Positions 55,127-64,000 of a DNA stretch of 64,000 bases are shown piece by piece. The translations under genes and the position numbers were made by a program. Positions within the stretch are counted from its first letter, which is position 1. Each line of letters begins with the position of its first letter. The notes under the pieces are model-generated. The model made no database searches and was not told the origin of the DNA. It was given only the letters and a program-made list of their open reading frames with translations. Source of the stretch: Tribonema minus. Its lineage: Eukaryota > Sar > Xanthophyceae > Tribonematales > Tribonemataceae. The stretch lies in contig JAFCMP010000157.1 of assembly GCA_017506865.1 (NCBI GenBank), positions 744,001 to 808,000 of the forward strand, written 5' to 3'.

Positions 55127-57007
55127 ATGACGCGGAAGCGTGCACGTAGTGGTGTTGGTGCTGGCGGTAGCACATCCGATGCTTCGCCGGAGACATCTCC
55201 TGCACAGCCGTTGCGATTCCCCAGCTTTCCTAAGAAACAAAGCTGTTTACTCAAGGCGCACTACATGGCTGGGTTGCGCGGCAGTGGCGCTCTGCAGTGG
55301 GCGCAGCGGATCAGCGACGGCGCGGATTGCGTTATCATCGACTTCGAAGCGGCAGTGAGGTTGAAGGCGCAGCTGGAGGACACAGCTGAGGTCACGGACG
55401 TCGCTGGCTACAGGAAAAACTTTCTCAGTCGTAAGTACTACGGCTTCGCACGGTGTAAGGCGAAAACGGAGGGGGGGGACGTTGTCTCGGCGTTATATCA
55501 TGTGAGTTTCCATCGAACAGCTACGCGTGAGCAGATTCTAGCAATTCCCAGGGGAGACAAGGCGGACAATACCGGCTCGGACGTGGGTCAGGAATGCCCC
55601 ATGAACGCAAGTCACGCAGTGGTTGACTGTGAATTCCGGACCGCTGCCGTCGGGCTCGGACCTGCCGTTGTTGGTGCTGCCAAAGCCGAGCTGAGCACCC
55701 CCTCTTGCTGGTTCGCAAGGATCACAACGCTGTTCGGCAGGGTACGCGCCCTCCTCACCAGGAGTGCGCTGCGGCCTAGTCTTTATCCTACCGTGCCTGC
55801 CGAAGGTGCGAATGCGGAAGCTTCCAGTGCGCTACCTGCATCCAAACGGAGGCGATGCACACATGCCACTGCTGCCCCAACTGCTGTCGAGCTCACGGCA
55901 ACAGCGGCATCCAACAGTCCAAATGCCGCCGCCCCCGCCGCCGCCGCCGGCCCTGCCGCCGCTGCCGCATCCGCCGCCGGCCCCGCCTCCGCCGGCCCCG
56001 CCGCCGCCGCAGCATCATCCGCCGCCGCATCATCCGCCGCTTCATCCGCCGCCGCCCCCGCCGCCGCCGCCGCCCCCGCCGCCTCCGCTTCGCCTGCCCG
56101 TGGTGCTGCTGCTCATGACGCCATTGTTGGTGTCAACGCCGCTGTTTGCGGCAACGCGCCAGCAGCTGTGACCGCTGCGGCTGCTGATGCGTTGCCTCAG
56201 CGTCATGGCCACTTGTGCTTCAATGCCTGTATCACCCCCCCAGGGCCTGCGCCTCTTCATGCTTGCGCAGGGGCTAGAAGCCCTGGCATGCCGCTGTGTA
56301 AGGCTCCGTCCAAAGTTGCCATCGAATCCCTGAGTGTCGTTGCCAGCCCCGTAACGTCGCGCTATCTATTAGAATTTGCCAAAAGCTGTAGCCCAATTAG
56401 TGCAGCAGTGTTGAGCACCACCAAAAGTCCTCAGGCGGTCATTCCTAATATCACTGTGGAGCAGGGCGCTGATGCAGGGCTTTATATGCAGCCGCAGCAG
56501 CTGCTGCAAGCTCAGTTACTGCCGGTGGAGGCGCATCGGATGCATCAGTGCCACCAACCATTTGCAGGCTCACCGCAACAGTCACTGGCCCCATGGCCAC
56601 AGCAGCAGCAGCAGCTTGAGTTGCGACTGCAGCAGTTGCGAACGCAGCAGTACGCACAGCAACAGCCTCTCTTCAATTGGCAGCGCCATACGCACCAACC
56701 GCCGCAGCAGCAGCAGCAGGACCTGGTGCAGCAATGGCCTGTGCAGCACCAGCCGCCGCAGCAGCAGACATACCAGCAGATGCAGCAGCAGCAGGCACAC
56801 CACCACAGCGTCTGCAGCAGCAACTTTACAACCACCGTCAGCATCAGCAGCAGCAGCAGCAGCAGCACCACGTGCAACGATCTGCCAGCCAGTGGCAAAG
56901 CAGTGAAGCAGGCTGGTAGCGTGTCAAGTCGGGCAGCCACGGCGCGTGATGTGCACAACCCAAGAGTGGCACACGTGTCACCTTGCCCCCCAGACTACAA
57001 GCCATAA
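55127..57007 (+). CDS. HSF-like N-terminal domain protein with poly-Ala and poly-Gln tracts (gene D)
   Basis: Single-exon 626-residue ORF just outside the right palindrome arm, divergent from gene C. Residues ~28–135 look like another diverged HSF winged helix: FPSFPKKQSCLLKAHY, LQWAQRISDGADCVIIDFEA, YRKNFLSRKYYGFARCK and ALYHVSFHR follow the HSF order (W, I-I-D strand, helix, N-F-x-x-[KR]-x-YGF). An Ala-rich tract with Pro/Ser (~260–325) and a Gln/His-rich region (~450–590, CAG repeats) are of the kind common in transcriptional activators. The start is the first ATG after an A/T-rich leader. A nuclear regulator is inferred; the HSF relation is weaker than for A–C. Confidence 0.65.
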   Translation: MTRKRARSGVGAGGSTSDASPETSPAQPLRFPSFPKKQSCLLKAHYMAGLRGSGALQWAQRISDGADCVIIDFEAAVRLKAQLEDTAEVTDVAGYRKNFLSRKYYGFARCKAKTEGGDVVSALYHVSFHRTATREQILAIPRGDKADNTGSDVGQECPMNASHAVVDCEFRTAAVGLGPAVVGAAKAELSTPSCWFARITTLFGRVRALLTRSALRPSLYPTVPAEGANAEASSALPASKRRRCTHATAAPTAVELTATAASNSPNAAAPAAAAGPAAAAASAAGPASAGPAAAAASSAAASSAASSAAAPAAAAAPAASASPARGAAAHDAIVGVNAAVCGNAPAAVTAAAADALPQRHGHLCFNACITPPGPAPLHACAGARSPGMPLCKAPSKVAIESLSVVASPVTSRYLLEFAKSCSPISAAVLSTTKSPQAVIPNITVEQGADAGLYMQPQQLLQAQLLPVEAHRMHQCHQPFAGSPQQSLAPWPQQQQQLELRLQQLRTQQYAQQQPLFNWQRHTHQPPQQQQQDLVQQWPVQHQPPQQQTYQQMQQQQAHHHSVCSSNFTTTVSISSSSSSSTTCNDLPASGKAVKQAGSVSSRAATARDVHNPRVAHVSPCPPDYKP

Positions 57008-58511
57008 TTGTTCATACACACACATGTGCACAGACCAACAGCGCTCGAGCGATATCGCGATCATCAGCATGCAGGCATTGCTGGCGCATGTTGTGACCAT
57101 GCATCAGTCACAGCTTTGTTCAAATGACACCTGCAAGCACATGATTCAGAAGCAGCATCAGACCTCTGTGGACTGATGGTGTCCACTCGCTTTCTTTTCT
57201 TGCCTGCATATGATGCCTTGCTACATGTATCTGTGTCCCATCAGCAAAAAACGGTGACATTGTCTAAATGAGTCTGCTTCATGACTGTGCAACTATCAAC
57301 TGTGCGCACTGTATGATCATGATGCCATTGCCAACGAATTAAAATCAAATCAACAAGTGTGCTGGTAAGCAATGGTATGTCAGCGTGGAAGTGCAGTTGC
57401 AGTGAACGTTATCGGATGTGCACGCATAGTTTCAATGCAGTATCTATATATTGTGCAGCCACACAGTTCGCTGCTCCCTTAACATGTGCGAAGCCAGTAT
57501 GACTACAGCTGAAGTAGAGTCAACGTCTAATTAGGTGGTTTGACAGACTGATGCACGCTCATGCTGCGATCGAGTCTGCGCGCGCGTTGTTGCAAGTACC
57601 AGTAAATCCCTTGGAGCCTTCTGCAGTTTGCTATGTGCATCTGAAGATTAGCCTTTAATTTGTGCAAATGTGTGTGCGCGTACACTGTAGATATGACAAT
57701 GTGGAAGTGACTCATCAGATGTAATGAGCGCACTGACATACGCCAGCATACTTACTTAAAGCGTGTGCGTGGAGGCCTATCAGCAAGTCGTTGCTGCAGG
57801 AGGGGCAGGGTTGTTCACATGACATAATGACGCATATATGAAGGGTATCTGCCTGCCACCCCAGCGAGGTGCACAGCGCACCTCCGAGAGAGTGCTGGCA
57901 CAGAACTTACGGCCCCTGCACTTCTCCACCCCAGCAGCAGCTGCAGTCACTGCGTACGCATGCCAGGTACTGACTTTATTGCTATCGGCAGACAAACTAA
58001 TGTAGCGAGGGCGCGCTGTAGCGAACACAAAAAAACACCAGTTGAAGTTTCAAACTAGAAGTCGACAGGGAAGTTGAACGTTAACTATAGTCGCTTGTAG
58101 TTGGCCGTCGCCATAAATGCCGCAAGTAAGCCTTACAGAGTGACGGACGTAATGACGCGCAAGTAACTACGTGGGTGTGCTGTGATTAACAACCCTGAGG
58201 AGGTGCTGAGGTCAGCATGAGTGCAACGATGAGAAGGTGCCTCGTGCAGGTTCAAATAGAGCTGTGCCATTAGTACAGCGCCTGCATCATGCATCTTCAA
58301 CTTGAAGTGTCTGCTGTCATACGCAGTGCAGTCACTGCTGCAAGTGCTGCAGAAGACGAGAAAAGCCGAACTCGCCCATCCAGCGCTGAAAGCTACATTT
58401 TCACATATATATACATACATGCCGCCGCTCACAGTGGGCTGCACTGGCGCAGTCAGCCGCAGTCAGCCGCAGCAAAGCCGCCTCCAAGCGCCTTCCCTAA
58501 GCACACGCCGG
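57008..58511. other. Intergenic DNA, no gene recognised
   Basis: A/T-richer DNA with short ORFs only. TGTAA on the minus strand near 58131–58135 may be the polyadenylation signal of the isopeptidase-like gene ending at 58512. Confidence 0.4.
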
Positions 58512-60300
58512 CTAGCTGCCCTGCTGCGCCTGTTTTTCCTGCGCTGACCGCTCCAGCGCCGCCAACCGCGCCTGCCGCACCTTATCCGCCTTCTCCCGCC
58601 TGTCCGTCAGACTCCCCCCCCCCTGCCCCCCCGCATCCCCCGCACTCGGCACCGCCGCCGACGCCCCCCCTCCCGCAGTGCCCCCTAGGCTAACGCCCGA
58701 CCCCCCAAATGCTGCATAAGCTGGCGTCGCGCGCGCGGGGACCCCGGATAAGTCGTTCACGGGCGCCTGGCCGAGCATCTGCGGGGGCACGAGGCAGCTG
58801 AACCAGGACCCCATCCACGCCGCGCGGTTCACCCACGCCGGAATCGGCTTATTGAGCAGGGCTTCGCAGAAGGCGTTGGAGAAGGAGTTGCAGTTGCGGC
58901 AGAGGATGTGGTAGGCGTCGGGGCCGAAGTCGCCGCGCAGCGACGCGATGGCGTCGTCGATGGCGGCCTGGCCTCCGGTGAAGGTGCCCATGCTGACGGA
59001 GCAGCGGAAGCGCGCGCCCGGGGCTGCGGCAGCAGGACAGCATTGGCGCGGTTGTAGAATATGAGAAGAAGTGCCAGTTTGGAACATGGTTTGCGCAACT
59101 CAGAACATGTGGCGGCGTTTGATTCAGCTGTGTGGGTTGCAGTCGCAGCGGGTGGTTCCAGGTGCATGCAGGCACAGACATGATATGCTGTCACCAGCAA
59201 GTTGTGCGCCGATACACCGCATGTATGTACACGAATCAGCCTCAATTTCCCATTCTGCAAGTATGAGCAGTCATGCGGGTTGTATACCCATCAACATCAG
59301 TGCGCGCGCCGCTCGTTAGCAACCGCTCACTTACGCAGTACATGTTCGTCGGCGCAGGGTACATAGGCAAACCAGAACTCTGAACTTTTCAACTGCTTGC
59401 TGCTGCCACTGTGACGTCTGTACAAGGTTGATCCTTATAAGTCAGAGTGCTCTGGCGTTCAGCAGAAACCTGCGACAACTGAGCAACTTCAACTTTGCAA
59501 GGAAGACGAGGTTATAGGTCGATACAACGCATGTAGGCACACAAATCAGCCTCGCCCTCCCATTCTGTAATTTAGACAGTCATGCGGGTCTTATGCATGC
59601 CATGGCAATATCAGTGCGCACGCCACTCCGTTAGGTGGTGCAGGTCATTGTGTGAGTTCATAGTGCGTGTTGGTCAGCGCAGGGTACACAAGCAAAGTCA
59701 AAACTCTGAAGTTTTGATCTGCGTTGATGGTGTTGCTGCAGTTGTTTGCTCTTTGCAGTTTCACTCAATTTGTAGGCTCTGCGCTTTTTCCAAGTCAGTC
59801 AAATATTGCCAAAATCGCTGCCGTGCTGAAAGAACAAGGGTAAACTGCACAAGCTTCGGCTGCAGCTACTGTTCAGCATGACAGCTGAAGCGCATAAGCA
59901 AGGCCCAGTTCATGCGTGCCTCGGTCATAGCTGCACTGAGCTCATGTGCTGCTGACTTCTGCAGAACATCGGAATGTCTGCAAACTGCGACGTCCCTTGC
60001 CAGCCTTGATTAGTTGTGCGCGTGGTACATGATTTGCACCCGCTCAATAATCAAGTGATGCTGAACACTCCAGTGTATACTCATTACTGCACGCAAAGGT
60101 GGGTGTCACGTACCATCTTTTGGCTCGTGAGAGAAGATCCCGCCTCCGCCAGCAAAAGTGTACTCCTTGCCTCCAATTTGCACGCCGCTGTGGTATAGCC
60201 CAAATCCTGTAGAATGCAAGTACTCATTGGCCTCATTCAGGTCGTAGACATTGAGCAGAACCTCCTGAGGCCTTGCCGCCCTTGCCCCCCATGCTGCCAT
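58512..60300 (-). CDS. DeSI/PPPDE-family (deSUMOylating isopeptidase-like) protein
   Basis: Two minus-strand exons, 60114–60300 and 58512–59023 (donor GATG|GTACGT, acceptor GCCGCAG|CCCC), total 232 aa. Exon 1 gives EVLLNVYDLNEANEYL, GLYHSGVQIGGKEYTFAG and GGIFSHEPKD. Exon 2 gives FRCSVSMGTFTG, DAYHILCRNCNSFSNAFCEA and PIPAWVNRAAWMGS. These are the PPPDE (DUF862) landmarks, closest to DeSI-2. The catalytic pair is the His of YHSG and the Cys of RNCNSFS, and both are present. The family cleaves SUMO/ubiquitin-like isopeptide or related thioester bonds in the cytosol or nucleus. The C-terminal ~80 residues are Gly/Ala-rich, then a charged helix (TDRREKADKVRQARLAALER). The ATG at 60300 is the first in frame with the domain. 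Confidence 0.85.
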
Positions 60301-60606
60301 TCTTCGAGTGAGAGGTCTCTGCCAGTGCGTGTGTGTGTGTTTGTGTGTTGTCGCCGCGCCTGAAGTCTGCAGCAGACACCACGCGCTGATGCAGACGCTG
60401 ATGCAGTCGCCAGCAGCGTGATTCAAAAGCAAGCCTCACGAGAGCTTACTCGACGCGACAGTGCCCAGCGCGTTTTTTTCAAAAAGTGAATCTGATCGTT
60501 TTTTGATCCAAAAGTTTGCGCTGTCTTGATCGCCTGAGAAGGCAGCTGAGCCAGCAGGCAGCGCAGCTGCGTTCCACTCATCAGGTCACAGCCTAGGTCT
60601 CGGGCC
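60301..60606. promoter_or_regulatory. Probable bidirectional promoter
   Basis: 306 bases separate the start codons of two divergent genes. They contain a GT-rich microsatellite (60328–60348), a direct repeat (CTGATGCAGACG CTGATGCAG) near 60385–60410 and an A/T-rich stretch with TTTTTT near 60475–60520. Confidence 0.45.
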
Positions 60607-63600
60607 ATGGAAGTCGCTGCTCAGGTGTCATCGCCGATGCAGGGCGAGGGAGGCTTGGCGGGAGGAGCTTCTGCTGCCGAAGTGGCTTCCACAGCGCCAG
60701 CAGCCGCTGCTGCCGTTAACAAAACGACGCCGAAGGCCATCGCAAGCGGCAGGCCCAGCTCAGCTAGCAAGGCCACCGTGAAAACCACTCCGGGCAGCAC
60801 TCCCGTCAAGAAGCCCAGTACCCCAGGCGGTTCCGCCACACCAGCGGCCTCTGGAGCCGGCGGTGTCTCACGTCCTAGCGCTGTTCGCACGGTTTCAGGT
60901 GAGCATAGCACCGCTGCTCCATGCAGTGTCGTCTGCATGCTGTTGCCACTCGTTGTGCTCTTGTGCACGGCTGGCAGTTGAAGGCAGGGTAACTTTTGAG
61001 AGCTTCAAGGATCCTCGAACCTCGAGGAAGAACGTGATGCAAAGCTTGCATCAAGAACACCAGCAGGGGTGATTGACAGCAGTGCTCTTTTCTGTGCGTC
61101 GCACTCTCTCAGGCTGAGGGCCGCGTTTGGCAATTGCAGGATTCTGAAACGACAGCCGGCATCTTACATTCTCTTCTTCGAGGTCCTGTTCTTCAGAGCG
61201 GATATTGAATTACCTGAGCTATAGACTCTAGACTGATCACTTTCTGCTAAATCAATCCAGTAACGCAAGCCAGCAGCGGCCCCGTCCCTCTGAATGAATT
61301 TCATGCATTTGCCAAAATATAGCATGATGGTCAGCAACAACGCACCCTCGTGCACTGCCCCACACAGCACGCATGGCAGCAGTGTGCATGCGCGCCAGCA
61401 CCTTCTCTCTCAGCGCATCCACAACGTACATCAACACACCTCACAAGGTACATTGCTGTACCCCCGTGTACTGTCTGCACCGCACCGCAACGGCAGCGAC
61501 CCGCACGCGCGCGGCAGCAGCGAGCAGCCCCGCCTCCGCCACCGCGTCGCCAGCGCAGCACGCTGCCGCCGCCGCCACTGCCGGATCGCCGCGCACGCCC
61601 GCAGCGCGCGCCGCCGTGACCCCCAAATCCACTGCTGCCGCCGCAGCAGCAGCGGCAGCAGCGGCGGCGGCACCTGCTGCAGCAGAGGATGGGTCCCCGT
61701 CGAGTGCTGCTGATGGCGGCAGCGGCGGCAAGGAAGCTGCGGCGGCAAAGAGGCTGACGCTGGCGGAGCGGCAGGCGAAGGCGACGGCGGCGGCGGTGGC
61801 GCGCGCGAGCGCTCGGACCAGCAGGAGCCCCGGCGGGAGCGCAAAGGCGGCTGCGCCCGACACCCCCTCTGCAGGTGTGTGGAGGTTGGATGAGCGTTGC
61901 AGCACTGCTCAGGTTGGCTGAGTGAATTGCAAGGTGGATTCAGGGGCAGATGCACTGAATCTAGTGACGGGCGACACCTGAAACTCCCTCCGCAGGTGCG
62001 TGGGGGATGGGTGCGCATTGCAGCACTGCTCAGTTTGGTTGAATGAATTGCAAGGTGGATTCAGCGGCGAATGCACTGTCTGCATATAGTGATGGTCAAT
62101 GGCCAAGGGCTATTACAACGAGCACAGGCTCCGGTACACCCTGCCCATGCACATTTTGGATTTCGGTGAAATCATAGGTTCAACTGATGGGGTAATGCAG
62201 TAGTGTTCTGGCGGAAGTCGAAGGCCACGGGGCGCAATGACGAGCACACGCTGTGGCAGGAGCGCACACTCGTGCGCTAATAAAATTCAACAAGCATTGC
62301 CACTTGCTAAGCAGGCGCTGCGTGTAGACAGTGCAGTCGCATTGCACAAAACGAGGAGTTCAGGATTGACGCAATGTTTGACCCCGCAGCGACATGAGTG
62401 GGGAGGCAAATTCAGGCAGCACTGTTCAGCAGCGTTGTTGCGCTCTGAGCGCAGCGAGCATGGTGCCTGGCACACCCGCTGTACGAACATGCATCAAGGT
62501 GTGACCAGCGTCAATCATCATTGTAGGACCTTGAACAGCAAACCTGACATGTTGGCCAACAAGGTTTGTGTGTATTGAAAATGGTGTTTGGTGTACACAT
62601 CGGGCAGCACTTGACCCTAATCCAATATGCGTACAATGGGAGCTGGCCATGTTCACCATCCTGCACAAAAATTCACCCGGTAGAGCACGGCGAGCCTCGA
62701 ATGAGTATGCAGACCACCCATGCAGTCCATCATGAGTACAGTGCGCCATTGTGAAGTTCAGCCAGGCTCCATCTTGAGCACATACTTCTAGCTCAACAGT
62801 GTCCGCCGAGACGCCAGCCAAGTAGGCACCGGCCCTCAAGGCCAGGCCTGCAGTGTACCATTGTGAACTGCAGCACTGTACTGACGAAAACAATGTACTA
62901 CTGTGAACTGCAGGGCGCCTGTCCGTTGGCAGCACGGTGTCCACCAAGACCCCTGCCAAGAAGGCTCCGTCTCCCAAGGCCAGGCCTTTGTCTGCCGGCG
63001 GCAGTGGCAGTGCTCAGCCTGGTGCTACGGCCCCTGCTGGCCCCAAGATGGTGCGCACAAACTCGTTCAACCGGCTTCACGAGGAGGCTCAGCTCAGGTA
63101 CGTGCATGATGATGGGTGTACTGTATGTGTACTCTAAGTGAACTCACGGCGGCAGTGGCAGTGCTCAGCTCGGTGCTACAACGCCTGCTGGCCCCAAGAT
63201 GGTGCACACAAACTCGTTCAACCGGCTCCATGAGGAGGCTCAGCTCAGGTATGTTTATGGGGATGGGTGTACTGTATGTGTACTGTAAGTGAACCTGCAT
63301 CGTACTTAGCATGAGCCATTCTTTTCCTGCAATGCAGTCAAGGCGCATCAATATACTTCCATTCATCCGGCTTCACAAGAGGGCCCAGGGCAGTTGTGTG
63401 TGTCATGTGTCGGTGTACTGCATATGTACCCTACATCAACTCATAGTAATTGTTGGCATTCAAATATAATGCAGGATGTGATGTGAGCCCTCGTATGGCA
63501 CCTTGCTATGAGTACCCTTGCCATATCAAGTGTTCGAACACCACGGGGCGGAGCGGCATCGACAACGGCGCGAGGCGGTGGAGGCTCAAGTCGTACCTGA

Positions 63601-64000
63601 TATGTCCACTCTTGAACTCTCGATGTTTACTGGTAAACACTTGAAGTTTGAGCCAGTAAGCCCTCATGTTCCACCATGACATGAAGTACCCTTGCCATAT
63701 GTACTGTGTACACAACACAGGGCGGAGCGGCAGCAGCAGCAGCGCGAGGCGGCGGAGGCCAAAGGCGTGCCTGATGTCTACAGTACTTCTGAAGTAGAAG
63801 TATGATGAAAGAAGCGCTTGAAGTATGCGCCAGTAAGCCTTGAGTTCCGTTTTGACATGAAGTACCCTTGCTGTACTTATTGTGTACACAACACAGGGCG
63901 GAGCGGCAGCGGCAGCGGCGCGAGGCGGCGGAGGCTCAGGACACGCCCACGTTCACGCCGGAGATCAGCTCGCACGCAAAGCGCAGCCGCAGCCTGTCGG
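60607..64000 (+). CDS. Basic Ala/Ser/Pro-rich protein with an RLHEEAQLR–TFTPEI motif (3' end outside window)
   Basis: Exons 60607–60898, 61497–61874, 62914–63097 and 63897–>64000; phases fit at every junction (1, 1, 2). The N-terminus (MEVAAQVSSPMQGEGG) leads into Thr/Pro/Lys-rich low-complexity sequence like microtubule- or nucleic-acid-binding linkers. Exon 2 ends in an Ala tract and a basic helix (KRLTLAERQAKATAAAVARA). Exons 3–4 join to NSFNRLHEEAQLRAERQRQR, then DTPTFTPEI. This is the [RL]-[YH]-x-E-A…R…TFxPxI motif seen in repeated form in many protist cytoskeletal or flagellar proteins and some kinases (general knowledge, not checked). A cytoskeletal role is inferred. Confidence 0.6.
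61861..62100 (+). repeat. 120-bp tandem duplication over the exon 2 donor
   Basis: 61861–61980 and 61981–62100 are ~85–90% alike. The first holds the end of exon 2 and its donor (TCTGCAG|GTGTGTGG). The second repeats both (TCCGCAG|GTGCGTGG), so a second donor lies 120 bases down the intron. Reading through the first donor meets an in-frame stop after ~15 codons. Confidence 0.8.
62998..63299 (+). repeat. 151-bp tandem duplication of the 3' half of exon 3 and its donor
   Basis: The block from GGCGGCAGTGGCAGTGCTCAG through HEEAQLR coding, the donor and ~50 intron bases is repeated once. The second copy (to 63248) keeps the NSFNRLHEEAQLR frame and a GTATGT donor. The duplicated piece has GGCGGCAG/GTGGCAG acceptor-like ends and could act as an alternative exon. 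Confidence 0.8.
63547..64000 (+). repeat. Triplicated exon 4 with flanking intron (~175-bp period)
   Basis: Exon-like copies start near 63547, 63721 and 63897. The first has lost the acceptor (…ACCACG| instead of …ACACAG|). The second keeps the acceptor and reads AERQQQQREAAEAKGVPDVY, then a stop. The third reads on into TFTPEISSHAKRSRSLS. Each is followed or preceded by a shared intron block (CATGAAGTACCCTTGC…GTGTACACAACACAG). Confidence 0.85.

Noticed and set aside
1-64000. tRNA, rRNA or riboswitch genes
   Set aside because: No cloverleaf with A/B boxes, no rRNA core sequence and no known riboswitch core was seen on either strand by eye.

Overview
This is nuclear DNA of a eukaryote. Genes are split by introns with GT–AG borders, splice phases add up across predicted exons, coding exons are GC-rich with long Ala (GCN) and Gln (CAG) runs, and most of the window is repeats. 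A chlorophyte green alga is my best guess: TGTAA-type motifs lie downstream of two genes and exons are Ala-rich. No rRNA, tRNA or marker gene confirms this.

Layout. 1–8.5 kb: edge of an unknown exon, then a minus-strand gene for a secreted protein built from nine tandem cysteine-rich modules, one per phase-1 exon, with a 730-bp hAT-like element in one intron. 8.7–21.8 kb: three copies of a non-LTR retrotransposon with a restriction-like endonuclease (RLE). One appears full-length (6.2 kb, two intact ORFs), one is 5'-truncated and sits in the first one's target-site duplication, and one is a 0.9-kb fragment. A fourth, 37-bp remnant lies at 38.7 kb. All four have AACTTCA directly after the element's 3' end, so the element looks sequence-specific. 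21.8–27.8 kb: unit A, with a divergent gene resembling the heat-shock-factor (HSF) DNA-binding domain. 27.9–55.05 kb: a large imperfect palindrome. Its left arm carries a decayed paralogue (B), its right arm an intact minus-strand paralogue (C). The arms also hold mirrored GC-rich minisatellite arrays. The right arm has been opened by an 8.1-kb Ty3/gypsy-like LTR retrotransposon; a 326-bp hAT-like MITE lies near the centre. 55.1–57.0 kb: a single-exon gene (D) with another HSF-like N-terminus and poly-Ala and poly-Gln tracts. 58.5–64 kb: a divergent pair, a DeSI/PPPDE isopeptidase-like gene (minus) and a basic Ala-rich gene (plus) that runs off the right edge and carries three tandem duplications over exon borders.

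Together: genes A–D look like a locally expanded HSF-like regulator family spread by segmental duplication and inversion. The retrotransposons and MITEs date and reshape the duplications. The secreted modular protein and the isopeptidase are separate host genes at the flanks. Exon models were read by eye from splice sites, frame and paralogue comparison; none has transcript support.
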